A stretch of DNA of 64,000 nt, from contig OX123205.2 in the NCBI GenBank assembly GCA_944739405.2, positions 34,740,475 through 34,804,474 on the forward strand. Direction: 5' to 3'. The notes under the pieces are model-generated. The model saw only the letters and a program-made list of their open reading frames with translations, was not told the origin of the DNA and did not search any database. The position numbers and the translations under genes were made by a program. This document shows, one piece after another, positions 32,123-44,276 of this stretch. How positions within the stretch are numbered: the first letter of the stretch is position 1; every line of letters begins with the position of its first letter. The stretch is from Euclidia mi (lineage: Eukaryota; Arthropoda; Insecta; Lepidoptera; Erebidae).

Positions 32123-32725
32123 GATTTCTAGAATTTTCTGACACAAATGATCCTGTATGAAATGGAGTTGAAAGAATCGCATGTGTTGTTTTCTGAACAA
32201 GGAGTTTTGTTTTGGCGCTAGCAATAATTAATGTAAGGAAATGGTAGAAAAGTATAGTATGGAGAAACATTTTGATGTGTTAAGGCCAAGATATGAGTGT
32301 TTGCTCTCTGTCTTGGGCAAATTAAAAAATTATAATATAGTCCATTACTACAAAAGATATTATTATAGGTATATAATTGATTTTTCTTACAGTTACGTAT
32401 TAAAGGTATAAGAAAAAAATATGATAGCCACATAGCAAGTATCAGTGAAAGACAATTAATAATGCATGATGTGAGATATATCATTTAAAACTACTTTGAG
32501 TCTGAGACTTGAAATCTGGTGCTTTGAAAATGTCATTGCAGACCTCAAACTAAAATGATCAAACTCGATCGACCTGAGCTAAGTTTATAATGAGGATTTC
32601 AATAAAGCGCTTTAAACATTCTGTAACTTCAAAACTTACTTTAACAGCTTAACTTTATTTACTTAACCTCGTTTCTCAACATATTCCCACCCCGTATATT
32701 TCCACATTTACCAAGTCACTTGCAT

Positions 32726-32789
32726 TTGCGATTGTCTTGAAGCGTTTCAGCTCAAGATTGCGATTGTCTTGAAGCGTTTCAGCTCAAGA
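32726..32789 (+). repeat. Exact 32-bp tandem duplication
   Basis: TTGCGATTGTCTTGAAGCGT... occurs at 32726 and again at 32758 without change. Each unit holds CTTGA...TCAAG inverted repeats. Confidence 0.95.
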
Positions 32790-32999
32790 TATATAGCGGC
32801 ACGCGGCACCATTCTGACTTACATACGCAGTACTTACCTAACAACCTACTGTCGACAACGTCTTATAATTTATGCCCCACACTATATTAAGCTCAGCAAA
32901 CTAGATTTTGGTGTAAACACTAATTTCAAACTATGAGAATAAGGTCTTTGTGTTTTATGCTAATTCATGGCAAGGTAAATGGGGTACAACATGTTTAAC

Positions 33000-33470
33000 G
33001 GTTTACTATTGTTTAACAAAAAACATATGACAAAAGATAATTTTACAAACAAAGTTTGAAAAACGAATCATTTGACAAAATTTCATTTCGCAAACATATT
33101 ACTTTAAAAATAATCATTTGACATAATACAGGTTTCGCAAATGTTTTACTTAGAAAATAATTAAAATGTTAAATAATTATTTTAAAAATAATCATTTGAC
33201 AAAATAATTTGTTTGCCAAATTGGTGATTGTACAAAAAGTTAGAAGATAAATTATTAGTTTTAAAAAATAACTAATCTCTAACCAATACTTACGCGAAAT
33301 TTTGAAAATATTTAAGAGGCCGTTCCAAAATTCACGGACTGCGTGAATAGGTATTTTACGCCAAGCGCGCGGGCAACGCGATCGAGGTGTCAATGTGTGC
33401 GTCTGTGTAGCCCAACAAAATCTACCTTGCAGTGAACTCACGGAGACAAAACAAATTGATACTTTGACCA
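33000..33470 (+). repeat. Left member of a decayed inverted pair
   Basis: Low-complexity CATTTGACAAAAT units, then TTAAGAGGCCGTTCC (33312) and GTGTGCGTCTGTGT. The reverse complements occur in the same relative order at 37,640-38,790. Confidence 0.45.
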
Positions 33471-33822
33471 ATAAATTCTATGATCGTAATACAGAATTAT
33501 TTTGGCTAACGTATTTTGATGTTTGAATGTAATAATTCCAGGTAGATTCCATTGCTGTTGTTAAAAAAAGCCGACTTCAAACAGTTGTAGAAACATGCAA
33601 TCTCATTTACCTACTTAGATTACAATAAATACTAATTCTAGTTATTCAGTTATAAAATCCAAAATACAGAACCGATTTCGGAAAACTTTCTATGAGACCA
33701 AGCTGGAAGTAATATCATTAAATCCTATGCAATAAAAATAAATCCAAATCGGTCCATAAATGATGCATTAGTGAGGTAACAAACATTAAAAAATATGAAA
33801 AAATAATACAACTGAATAGGGT

Positions 33823-34234
33823 CTTCTTCTTTCTCTTAGCGTTATCCCAGTTTCAATCTAGGGTCCACTTCCTAGTCTAATCGGATTTGGCTGAATATTA
33901 GCTTTTCCACAGAGCGACTGCCTGTCTGACCTCCGCAACCCGAAGGGATAGCGATATTCCATGGTTTAGACTAGTGTCAGTTTATCTAGAAGGTACTGAC
34001 GCCCTGTAACGACTGTCAAAGATCTTCATGACAACCGGGACCGACGGCTTAACGTGCTCTCCGAGGCACGGGACAAGCGATAATTAACAATTCAATACGC
34101 ACATAACTCCGAAAAGTCATTGGTGCGCGCCGTGGATTCGAACCCGATACCCTCTGCATGGCAGTCTGTTGGTATATCCACTCGGCTATCGCTGCCTCCA
34201 CTCGGCTATCGCTGCCTTTAATATCGCTGCTTTT
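33823..34234 (-). mobile_element. SINE, minus strand, with 18-bp target duplication
   Basis: AATACAACTGAATAGGGT occurs at 33805-33822 and 34235-34252, flanking the element exactly. The body matches the 14,395-14,770 SINE. A short tandem piece (CCACTCGGCTATCGCTGCC) is repeated at its head end. Confidence 0.88.
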
Positions 34235-34248
34235 AATACAACTGAATA

Positions 34249-34561
34249 GGGTATTTGACAAAAAAAATCTAATTAGTCCGTCAATTAGATTATCGAAAAA
34301 TATTGGACAAGTATATTTTCTTTAGTCACGTAAACCAAAAATGAAGACTACAAACTTCGCTGAAAACTCGTGTGACGTCACTTGCCAGTACACTTTTTAC
34401 TGGCAAGTGACGTTACAAGCCCCCACTCTTAGACGTTTCTCCATCTTTGATGCGGTTTATCTTCGTAATTTTTTACTGATTTGATAAAATAAAAAATACA
34501 TATCCAATATTTTTCGATAATCTAACTGACGGACTAATTCGATTTTTTTAGTCAAATACCC
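34249..34561. mobile_element. 313-bp palindromic MITE with TA target duplication
   Basis: GGGTATTTGAC...GTCAAATACCC ends with about 60 bases of inverted similarity, flanked by TA, as in Tc1/mariner-like MITEs. The middle is a second long hairpin (TGACGTCACTTGCCAGTA with TACTGGCAAGTGACGTTA). Confidence 0.8.
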
Positions 34562-34749
34562 TATTGTGAACCGCCTCCGTTTTGAAGTCGGTTGAAAATA
34601 TTAATATACAATATAAATGAGATGTTACTTGAGCTGAAAAAGTAGCCGACATTTTTCTGGGGTATCCATCTCCTCATTTATTGTACTATTACAAATCAAC
34701 TGATAGCCATCATCGCCGCTATGTACTGTTTGCTAAAATGAATAAGAAA

Positions 34750-35298
34750 AATTGGGCAAGTGCGAGTCGGACTCGCGCACGAAGGGTTCCGTACCAAAAT
34801 TTATAAAAGAAAATCACGTTTGTTGTATGTATACTTAAATTCTTTTTGAGTTTCTACCTGTTTATTAAGATCGAGTAACAAATTGCTTAAAAATTACGTT
34901 TGTTGTATGGGATATTGTATGGGTTGTATGGGTATTGCCCTTTATTATTTAATTTTTTTAAATTTAATTATTTATTTTGAAAAGTAATATACAACTACAT
35001 ATTCTGTGAAAATTAAAAGCGTCTACCTGTTACAGTTAGTAATTTTGAGCAAAAAATACGAAAAAAACACGTTTTTTGCATGGGACCCCCCTGAATATTT
35101 TCATTATTTTTATTTTTAGTATTTGTTGTTATAGTGGCAACCAAAATACATAATTTGTGATTGTGCTTTCTAGCTATCACGGTTTATGAGATACAGCCTG
35201 GTGACAGACAGACAGACAGACAGACAGACGGATTGACAGACAGATAGCGGAGGCTTAGTAATAGGGTTCCGATTTTTACCTTTTAGGTACGGAACCCT
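34750..35298. mobile_element. Lepidopteran MITE with AGGGTTCCGTACC ends
   Basis: AGGGTTCCGTACC (34783-34795) and GGTACGGAACCCT (35286-35298) are exact inverted ends. A CAAGTGCGAGTCGGACTCGCGC block precedes the left end, and a (CAGA)n run lies near 35,208-35,230. No coding. Confidence 0.75.
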
Positions 35299-35464
35299 AA
35301 AAAGTAACGTCTTAATGTTTTGTCACATGTTGTTTTCAATACCATGCTGTCACCATTTATAACTAGTGATCGATGTTTATAACACAAGAATCATATACCT
35401 ACGTACCAACATTTAAATTTTTTCTGGCAGGAAGTATTTAATAATCAAACCTTATAGTACAAAC

Positions 35465-35645
35465 CTCTTAGACGGTGATTGAGTCATTATTAAAAACAAA
35501 ATTTTAGCTGGAACTTTATAAAAATGTTGCAAAGGAAATCAGCTGTTCCATACAAAATTGAACTTTGACATTGACAAAATGAATGGAACAGCTGCTTTTT
35601 GCCGCGATTTCGGCTGTCTGTGCTATATATTCCTAAGAGGTTTAC
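35465..35645. mobile_element. Small MITE candidate with AAACCTCTTAG ends
   Basis: AAACCTCTTAG near 35463 and CTAAGAGGTTT near 35634 are inverted. An inner inverted pair CAGCTGTTCCAT / ATGGAACAGCTG supports a palindromic layout. Confidence 0.55.
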
Positions 35646-35649
35646 ACTA

Positions 35650-36655
35650 AGTATACAAATAAGTAACGTTGTATACAGTATGTAAAAAAACCCTTAACGA
35701 AAACTGAAATTCCATGTTGTACCAATCACTACGAACATTTTTACTTCGGCACCATACCTGGGAAATTACTGGTTCAGGAGATATTGAGGCTCAAAGTTAG
35801 TATGGATTTTTTCTAATTAGGTACAAAATCGATGCATTTACTCCACCAATATGTTCTTTAGACGCCCTATGACCCCATGGATAAGTAGTTATTTCGAGTA
35901 TAGCACGCACGCGCTTTTAATTACGGTTTAGAAAATGTGAAAACTTAAAAATATTCGTTTCCCAGGTATCATTCTTGGTAAGTATGACTTGGCAGTCATA
36001 TGCACAACCAGTAGACTTCGGCTTGGTGATTACACAATATTCTTAACTAATCTGCCATAAGGCGCTAAAACTATCAAGCCATTGGGTGAATAGCCTGTCG
36101 TGGGTCGTAATTGAAAACTTGCTCCAGTCATTAACCACATATGTGACAATGTCTGAACGCACAATCGCTCTATCTTGTGTTCCGTACATTAAATAAGAGA
36201 GAGCACGAAACAAACATGCACCGTCACCAACAATAGGGACGACAGTACATTCTTCAACTTCTCAACGTTCAGTTTTTCTTAAGCCATTTTAAAACAGTCT
36301 AACCGACTAAACCTACGCTCAAACTAAACGAAAACAAAATAAATACCAAATACAAAGCTGAGTCTTTAAACAAAACTACTTAACCGAAACAAAGCAAATG
36401 CAATCCAATGAAATCCAATACATTCCAAGAAAAGAACAGCCAAAATCGTCATATATACTTAATCCGCTAGAAATATTTAGGTATGGTATGTGCTATACAG
36501 CAACCAAAACGATTTAACGACCAACAACATCTAACCAACTGCGTACAACTAACCTACCTGACGATGAACGTTAAATAATAACTGGAGAGGGTCATTAATC
36601 CGCAAAAAATCTTAACACCTCGATTAAAAAAATGACGTAACTGCACAACGCTATC
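35650..36655. other. No recognisable gene
   Basis: AT-rich; no long frame and no SINE or TIR signal seen. Confidence 0.5.
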
Positions 36656-36662
36656 TATTTCA

Positions 36663-36915
36663 CGACCGGTTGGCGCAGCGGGAGTGTAAGCGACTGCTAC
36701 GCCGAAGGTCGCGGGTTCGATTCCCGCTCAAGTCAAACATTTGTGTGCATGAACATGGATGTTTGTCTTGGTCTGGGTGTTTCTATGTATAATATGTATG
36801 TATTTACAAAAAAAAGTATATATCTATATTTATCCATTATCTAGTACCCATAACACAAGCTCTGCTTAGCTTGGGACTAGATGGTGATGTGTGTATGTGG
36901 TAGAATATTATTATT
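36663..36915 (+). mobile_element. tRNA-derived SINE with intact Pol III boxes and (ATT)n tail
   Basis: Head GGTTGGCGCAGCGGGAG (A box) and GGTTCGATTCC (B box) with a perfect GCGGG/CCCGC T-stem. The body GTCTGGGTGTTTC...GCTCTGCTTAGCTTGGGAC is shared with the copy near 39,465-39,640. Acceptor ends do not pair, so it is not a tRNA gene. Confidence 0.85.
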
Positions 36916-37014
36916 ATTATATTGTCAACATTTATAACTAAAATGATTTTGTTCGTCTTAATTTATTCGTTCCACTAAGTACCGATAGTTCAAAATAATA
37001 CATTTACATCCTCC

Positions 37015-37456
37015 ATCATCCCTTAGTATATGGGGGTTGAATTTATCAAAATCATATTTAGGCGGACGTCTTCATCATAGTAGCTCCAATCTTTAATTTC
37101 AGTTCAATCAGTCGAAAATCTATGAAAGTTTATACAAACTTTCATCCCCTATTTTATCCCCTTAGGGGTGGAATGTATCAAAATCCTTTTTTAGGGGATG
37201 CCTACGTCATAGTAGCTATATGCATGCAAAGTCTCAGCCCGATCAGTTTAAAATTGATAAAGTTTCATACAAACTTTCATCCCCTATTTTATCCCCTTGG
37301 CGGTAGAATTTATCAAAACCCTTTCTTAGCGGATGCCGACGTCATAACATCTACCTGTATGCCAAATTTCAGTCCGATCACTCCAGTGGTTTGGGCTGTG
37401 CGATGATAGATTACTATGTCAGTTAGTCACCTTTGAATTTTATATATATATTTAGA
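37015..37456 (-). mobile_element. Helitron-like element, minus strand, with internal ~135-bp repeats
   Basis: The minus strand starts TCTAAATATATATATAAAATTC at 37456, the Helitron start pattern. Inside, a ~135-bp unit (ACAAACTTTCATCCCCTATTTTATCCCC...) is present about three times. The CTAG end is not found, so it is truncated. Confidence 0.65.
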
Positions 37457-37599
37457 AACAATTTCTGACATTCATAAGAGTCACCTTGTGACCTGAGTGA
37501 ATATAGTATTTTTTAATTTTGCGGTATTTATTTTATAAGAGCATCGATTTCGTTACCATTATTTTATTATACATATTCAATAATAATAACTCACATCAA

Positions 37600-38795
37600 G
37601 AAGGGTTTGTCGCACTATAAATACAGTGGTGTTTACAAGGCACGCACACAGACGCAGTGACGACGGCAAGCTGCACACGTCCTACCTCGATGAGCGCTCA
37701 GCGCGGTCTAAAGTTCCGTAGACGCGTACAGGATTTATATAACGATTTCTGGCTTCGTTTAAAAATTAATTTAAAATATTTGTAGTCACATCCAGAAGCT
37801 GATTTTTTTTTTCCTAGCAAGGTTTTATATCAAATCTTATTAGAGACTATTTGTTTTTTTATTTCTTAGTGTATTTTATGTGATAAAAAATAATCCATTT
37901 AGACGTAAACTGACAATTTAATGACATTTTACGTAACATTTTTTGGTTTATTTCTGAATGAAACCTAACATTCTGGCACAATCATACCAAGAGGCAGGAT
38001 CTTGTTATGTTGTAGATGCATTTAAAAGTTAATTACTCACATTATTTTCGATGTCATGGACCATCGCGTAATGCTCATAAAATGATTTCTTCAAAACATG
38101 CTTTGCGGAAACTTGATTTTTCTGTTGTAGGTAATCAAACACTTATTTTTACTACAGTCATACAATAGTAAACGAAGTGATCTAATAGTATCATCGTTAA
38201 TTTCTTAATTTGTTGATATATCTGAGTCACAATCACGTATCTCCGCGCGTGTTAATCGCCAAAATGGCTTAAAAAACGGGAACGGCCTCTTAAGTGCATG
38301 GTTGCAATTTTCATCTTGGACAGATTATTTACAGGCAAGTAATAATTTTGTATTAATGCTAATTCCATAGAAACTTAAGTCTTTAAAAAATACACACTGC
38401 CTGAATTAAGCGAAATAAGTAGAATTCGGTTCTGGTCCGTTGTGGTCGCAGTTCTAACCTAACCTAACCATTGTTTCAGTCGACCCTACACAAAGATTGT
38501 TGTATTAACGTAGATTTTGGTTAATAAAATATTTACCAAGCAATGCATTTTGTCAAATGTTATTTATGGTTTACGTTGTTTTGCCAAATAACATGTTTAA
38601 AAAAATAATCAATTTGTAAATTAATGTTTTAGCAAAATAACTTTTTTATGGTAAATATATTGTCTAATGAGTAGTTTATTAAACAATAGTTTGTAAAATA
38701 ATAAATTTATCAAGTATAATTTTGTCAAATGTTATTTGTCAAATGAAAATTTCTCATTTGTTTTTTGTCAAATGATCGGACACCATGTTTAACAG
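37600..38795 (-). repeat. Right member of the decayed inverted pair
   Basis: ACGCACACAGACGC (37,645), GGAACGGCCTCTTAA (38,281) and ATTTTGTCAAATG units (38,545-38,775), ending ACCATGTTTAACAGG. It mirrors the 33,000-33,470 block, which begins ACAACATGTTTAACGG. Confidence 0.4.
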
Positions 38796-39134
38796 GTCTT
38801 TTATGCAAAAAATTATTACCGTTTTAAGAAAAAAGGATACAACTGATTATAATAATGGTAAAGTCGTGAAGTAAATTTCAGTGCAGGTGATTTCTCTGAA
38901 TTCCAATGACACTAATTTGCGCGCTAACTAGAACTAAGTTGGTATAACTTTTAATAATAGGTGGTTGTGAAAAATATCTGGCTTGACTATGTTTGTGGTC
39001 GTTTATAAAAATAAATGTAAGATGCTTTTATGATACATAGACCAATATGGTTAGTAGCAATTGTAGCATGACCTCCAATACTCAGTTCTACCAAGCAATT
39101 TCGGCAATTTAAGGTTTCAGTATCCGTTTCATCA

Positions 39135-39370
39135 TCAGCCTTTAACAGTCTACTGCTGGACTAAGCCTCTCCTTTGAAAGGAGGAATTGGCCTACTATAC
39201 CACGCTAGCCAAACGGGTTAGTATAGGGTTTGTATCAAGTTTTTATCTCACAGTGCTGTTCTCTGCAAAATATGCTCCCTCTGTCGGCTCTTACGACACC
39301 CATGGGATGATATGGGGTGGTGACATTCCGTATTCTTAATCCATCACCACACAGAATTCCGTTTACCAAT
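39135..39370 (+). repeat. Dispersed repeat, second copy of the 27,705 block
   Basis: Shares ACCACGCTAGCC, the CACCCATGGGATGATATGGGGTGG segment and the TATTCTTAATCC end with 27,705-27,945. Confidence 0.7.
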
Positions 39371-39410
39371 ATTAAATAACACGCCTCAATCGCGGTATTA
39401 TCTGTACGTA

Positions 39411-39775
39411 CATATATTATGTAAAATTCTTCCGTTACTGACTGACTGTATTACTAGTAAGACTTACTGGTCTGGGTGTTTATATTACTTTATATTTTTT
39501 TTTTAAATCAAGGCGAAATGTGGGTATAATATTACACCTCTGCATGTATGTTTATCCATTATCTTGTACCCATGGTACAAGCTCTGCTTAGTTTGGGACA
39601 AGTTGGTGATGTGTGTATCATGTGGAAGAATATTATTATTATATTAGGTATCTACGTATTTTGGGGACAGTAGTATGCACCCATCAAGAATAGATTGCCC
39701 GAATATACCACGGGATTGGGCAGAAACGGATAAATTAAAAATAAAGTGCGGTCTTAGCTGCGAGAAACTTCTAGT
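39411..39775 (+). mobile_element. Helitron split by a SINE
   Basis: The Helitron start (TATGTAAAATTCTTCCGTTACTGACTGACTG) at 39,418-39,450 is separated from its remainder (TTTTGGGGACAGTAGTATGCACCC to ACTTCTAG/T, 39,658-39,773) by a SINE body at about 39,462-39,645. That SINE also contains a tail piece of the 5,773 SINE family near 39,505-39,545. Confidence 0.65.
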
Positions 39776-40557
39776 TCGAAAATAACAGTGCAATACTTTA
39801 CATGTTTTGGCTTTGCCACTAACATAAGTGCACGTAGTCTTTGCTTATAAATCGATTATACATAAAAAATAAAATACGTTAATTTTAAGTTTAAATCTGA
39901 ATAAAATGTGCTAACCTAGTAAGGAACAATGTTTGCGCCGACGTTTCTATACATCCGCTGTGGTCAAGGGGTGATCATCTGATCAGTGATCGACGCCTTA
40001 TAAATATTAGTTGTTTTTTGTACAAATCGTGAAAGCTTGCAAGCATTTTAAGAGACTTAAAAACCGAGGAGGTTCTCAATTCGCCTACTAATTTTTTTTC
40101 TTAGTCTGTCATTCGATGTCTGCGTCACTCATTTACCGATTAAAAAAAAATCTCATTTTGTTAGTTGTATAGAGAATTCGGAAAAACCCAGTAAGACTTT
40201 TGCATCGAGAATCGAAGCCATCATGATCATTAGAAGCATCCACTGGACTTTGGAGACTTGTTAAACCTATCTATACCTGAATATTTGATTTTCTACTATG
40301 ACATTAGTAGTCATTGTTTGCTTACATAGTAGGTACAAGGAGACCGCCTGACTATGATTGTCAAGTGAAAAAGAAGAGTATAAAATAGCAAAGGTTAAAT
40401 ATACCCCCGATAAACAGTGTTGTGAGTGTTCTTTTTCCAGTAATTTCCATATTTATTAAGTGGTCCAATACACCATACAAGAATAATCCCAAGCGTTCTA
40501 AAAATAAAACTATATTATCTAAGAAAAATATGCAGAACGGTTCAAGTAAATTACTAA

Positions 40558-41631
40558 AGCCAGGATCAAACCAACGCGTTCAGCTGGCGCCCGCGGTGGC
40601 GATCAGATGTTGTGTACGAACTTATAGCGACGTGTTCACATCTACGCGTCCTCTGATTGGACGCGGCGTCCGGTGCAGCGTCTGCACGCGGCGGTGGCGA
40701 TCAGATCGCGCTTATTACGTTAGGACGCTACACGCAGCTATTATTTGTTGAGGACACTGTGATTTGTAGATTTTAAGTATGGTGTAAACGCAAGAAATTA
40801 TAAATGAGGTCCACAAATACCCATTGTTGTGTGATAACTAATCAAACTATTGTTTTTCTGAAAAAATAATAATAAGGCGTTATCGATAGATGAGATATTT
40901 AATTCACTGGCACAGTATATCATACCTACCTCAAGTTCACTTCTTGTTCCTCTTGCTTGGCTGGCTTAAGTAAAGCCACGACCAAACCAAAGCGTTCAGC
41001 TCGCGTTCGCGGAGGCGTGCGCGGTGGCGATTATTGCGCGTGCAAAAGTTGTGCACACTGTCGCGTTCGTTCAGGCGTTCACCAGGCTGTAGTCGCGTCA
41101 CTAAAATGCTGTCCGAGACAGATAGTGAAATTGAAAAAGTTTTACTTCTGTCTGCTATGTTACTTTATGTAGCAAACAAATAAATATCGTTTTTTCATAA
41201 AGTGTAGTAATTTTTATCGTAGGTAGGTAACCTGCAATAAACATAAACTTACCACTTATTCCGAGTCTCGTTCCTATATTTTCGTCCCACACCTAGTCCT
41301 TTTTTCTATTATTCTTATAATTATAATGAGACGTATCATACAACAATGGGTATTTGTGGACCGGACCTCATTTATAATTTCTTCCGTTTCCATCATACTT
41401 AAAATCTACAAAAACACAGTTTCCTCAACTAGTAATAGCTGCGTGCAGCGTCCTAACGTAACAAGCGCGATCTGATCGCCACCGCCGCGTGCAGACGCTG
41501 CACCGGACGCCGCCTCCAATCAGAGGACGCGTAGATGTGAACACGTTGCTATAAGTTCGTACACAACATCTGAGCGCCACCGCGGCACGCCACCGCGGAC
41601 GCGAGCTTAACGCGTTGGTTTGGTCGTGGCT
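40558..41631. mobile_element. PIF/Harbinger-like foldback element
   Basis: Ends AGCCAGGATCAAACCAACGCG and its inverted partner CGCGTTGGTTTGGTCGTGGCT are each flanked by TAA (40555-40557 and 41632-41634), the 3-bp duplication of PIF/Harbinger. The arms (about 40558-40834 and 41337-41631) are roughly 90% identical by eye. A third, direct copy of the end begins at 40974, also after TAA. Around 41,100 a short frame (MLSETDSEIEKVLLLSAMLL...) ends after 25 codons; it could be the start of a lost transposase. Confidence 0.65.
41109..41186 (+). pseudogene. Short acidic N-terminal ORF, possible transposase fragment
   Basis: An ATG-started frame of 25 codons with an acidic start and leucine-rich middle, inside the Harbinger-like element and about 135 bases from the internal terminal-repeat copy at 40974. 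It resembles the start of Harbinger-type proteins only loosely; there is no DDE domain. I am not sure it is coding. Confidence 0.25.
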
Positions 41632-42034
41632 TAAGGAAAACTCGGAGCAAAATGTCAGATGCCACATTTGGTGCGTTATGTCAAATAAATTTATGGCACA
41701 CATTTTAGAAATGTTTCGCATCGCATACAGAACAGGCAGGAGTGTAAGTTTTTATACTTGTACGATAAAAAAGTACACCCTTTACATTTTTCAAAGGCAA
41801 CGTAGCATAGCGCTTTCGGTGAGCGACGTTTTCAAAGGTTACGTGACATACGCTGTTACCCTTGGCTTTTGAGTTGCGTTAAATTTTCCACTATTTTACC
41901 CGTTTAGGCGTAGTATATTCCAACATCCTTCCTTAATGGGATACTACATTCAAATATCACGTTCTTAGTTTCAGATGTTTAGCCTCTGTTATGATAAGTA
42001 ATATGTCAGTCTGGAAAAGTGACTTTGTATTATT

Positions 42035-42305
42035 ATCATCATCAGCCCTGTATACTGTCCCACCGCCAGGCACGGGCCTCTTCTCACTATAAGAAGGGTA
42101 AGGCCATGTCTTTTGAGAACATTATGGAGAACTCTCAGACATGCAGGTTTCCTCACGATGTTTTCCTACACTGATAAGCAAGCGATAATTAACAATTTAA
42201 TACGCACTTAACTTGGAAAAGTGATTGGTGCGTGCCGTGGATTCGAAACCGAGACCCTCTGCGTAGCAGTCTGTCGGTCACACCACTCAGCTATCGCTGC
42301 TTTTT
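42035..42305 (-). mobile_element. SINE, minus strand, GCTACGCAGAG family, well preserved
   Basis: Plus-strand order: CAGCCCTGTATACTGTCCCACC, ACTCTCAGACATGCAGG, AAGCGATAATTAACAATT, GCCGTGGATTCGAA (B box), CTCTGCGTAGCAGTCTGT, CAGCTATCGCTGC (A-box side). Confidence 0.88.
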
Positions 42306-42309
42306 TATA

Positions 42310-43080
42310 GTACAATGCCGACGATACTATACTTAGCCCTCGTTTTGACTCGCGTGGGCTCGACTCTTTCGACAAATTGTAGCATATTAACTATAACAGC
42401 GCACAACATCATGATCAAATTCAGCAGGTCGTCAAACATTCGTTATTGATAATGTTACATTATTTGATATCCTTGAACTCATACTTAGCAGTTGCAAATG
42501 TCTGTAGAAATTGAAATTATACATAATACAACACCCCAAAAATAATCCACCACATACACGAAATGCGTTGTCCTAGCTAAACTTGTGTACAGTGTGTACA
42601 TGAAAGCCATTCAAAGTAGCATAACAACTAAATTGGACCTTATTTGTACGCAAAAAACACATATTGTATCGATCATACCAATCATAAAACGTTAAGTTAA
42701 TAGTCAGACATTTTCCGCCTGCTTTCCTTGTAGGCTAAGAGATAGAATCCATGACACTCACAATATCTAAAGAGCGGATTGTTTGTCTTGAGAATACATA
42801 TTTTATTGCCGCCAAAAGTCATTTGTTACTTGCCATGTCGAGAATTCTTTGTACTGCAATGTGGCCAAAATGGTCATTAAGGAAATTGGGGTTATCATGT
42901 TATTGATGTTTTGATGTTGGACTCGTTGTAATGATAACTGGTTCTCACTACACCCAGTTTTGAAGTTTGTCCCATAGGTTTGCCTTTGTTTACTTATCAG
43001 CCTTTATTTTTCATCAAGAAATTGGGACGAATAATTTTCGACATGTTTCATAGACCTACAACAACATATTAAAATTAGCA
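42310..43080. other. No recognisable gene
   Basis: AT-rich intergenic DNA. Confidence 0.5.
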
Positions 43081-43084
43081 CAAA

Positions 43085-43200
43085 ACATTCTGCCTTTCTG
43101 CTTAGGTAGGTAGCGCGGTAGACTATGGCCTAATTAGTGAGGAGAAGCCCGTATCCAGCTTTGGGATAAATAATACATAAGGCTGATGATAATGAAAACA
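43085..43200 (-). repeat. Dispersed repeat fragment
   Basis: GACTATGGCCTAATTAG...GAGAAGCCCGT...AAGGCTGATGATAATG, the reverse of the CATCATCAGCCTT...GGCCTCTCC type repeats. Confidence 0.45.
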
Positions 43201-43867
43201 TTCTCTTCGTGACATAATGAGCAATAGTTCTGCACATTCATCGGTAGATCACATCAAACGGTTTTGTGAAGTGATTCATCCTGCAGCCTCACATTTTTTA
43301 TTACTTAACTCAGTGATAAGTGCGATAGCATTTTGCCGTCAATTTCGTCATATTAGAGCGGTTTCCCGTTTCATAGTTTCTATGTTTAAAACCAGAGCAA
43401 TTTTTAACAATATTTTAACTCCGATCGAAAAAACTGCCGTACTTGTAGTTGGGGCCTACGTCATAAAGTCATGTTCAAACCCAACAACTACACAAATCCA
43501 AATTCCGCGTTTTCAGCCTCAGTAGTTTAAGTTTTGAGATGAGATATATCAGACAGGAATTGCCACTTTAGATATAAATGAATTTATTACTTCTGCAGTA
43601 AACTACTAAATGCGAAACATAAAATATGAAAACAAAGCATCACAAAAGACATAAAATTCAAAACATTTTAAATTAATGTCAACCTAGATTTTAAAAGTCA
43701 TAACCGTTTTGAGTCGCAGTCGAGCGGTTACTGTCGTATTGTACGAACACTCTCTCCTAGACTATAAATGTTACGTGATCCGCAGTAGTACCCGACATTT
43801 GTATGTAAATGCGTGTCTATAGAAGATACCCTTACGTAAACTTCGGCTAGTGCTGTGCCACGTACGT

Positions 43868-43887
43868 TATCGATATCAATATCGATA
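43868..43887. promoter_or_regulatory. TATCGATA-type palindrome
   Basis: TATCGATAT-CA-ATATCGATA, two DREF-like sites in inverted arrangement. No gene start is visible nearby, so function is doubtful. Confidence 0.25.
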
Positions 43888-44040
43888 CACTCTAATTTCT
43901 TCCCATTTCCGATTCTCACTTTGACCATATTCGTATATGTTTATTAGTAATACTAAGGTTATTAATTGTATAGACGTTCTCTGTTATATTTCTATTGACC
44001 CCATTAGAAATATAACAGATGAGGAAAAAAAAAATGGTAC

Positions 44041-44276
44041 TGTCTATGACACGCTGCGCACAACACTAGGCGCCGCGCCGCACGGGCGCCGGCGCACAAG
44101 GGCAAGCGGATGCACTGACACAGTTGGTTCGTTGACAGAAACAGCAAGACACACTTTTTGAAGGGCGCGCGCAGCCTTGTCGGAATTTACAATTTTGTAA
44201 CGAACCATACCACATTTACGCGAAATACAGTCGCTTTGCACAGTATCTCATAGTTTACTTGTATATGGATTATACA
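44041..44276 (+). repeat. LTR 1 of the BEL/Pao composite
   Basis: Starts TGTCTATGAC, ends ATTATACA. About 20 bases shorter than LTR 2 because of a deletion in the GGCGCC-rich stretch near 44,065. It is followed after TTG by integrase sequence, not leader. Confidence 0.9.

Larger units (their letters stand above)
33571..34591. mobile_element. MITE-like unit with CCGACTTCAAA ends, carrying two later insertions
   Basis: CCGACTTCAAA (33571-33581) and TTTGAAGTCGG (34581-34591) are inverted. Between them lie a SINE (33823-34234) and a palindromic MITE (34249-34561). The CCGACTTCAAA ends are common in moth repeats. Confidence 0.6.

Noticed and set aside
35205..35245. CRISPR-like or functional repeat (CAGA)n
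   Set aside because: Plain microsatellite inside a MITE.
43217..43525. 102-codon frame as a host gene
   Set aside because: No domain, no splice or promoter context, typical chance frame.
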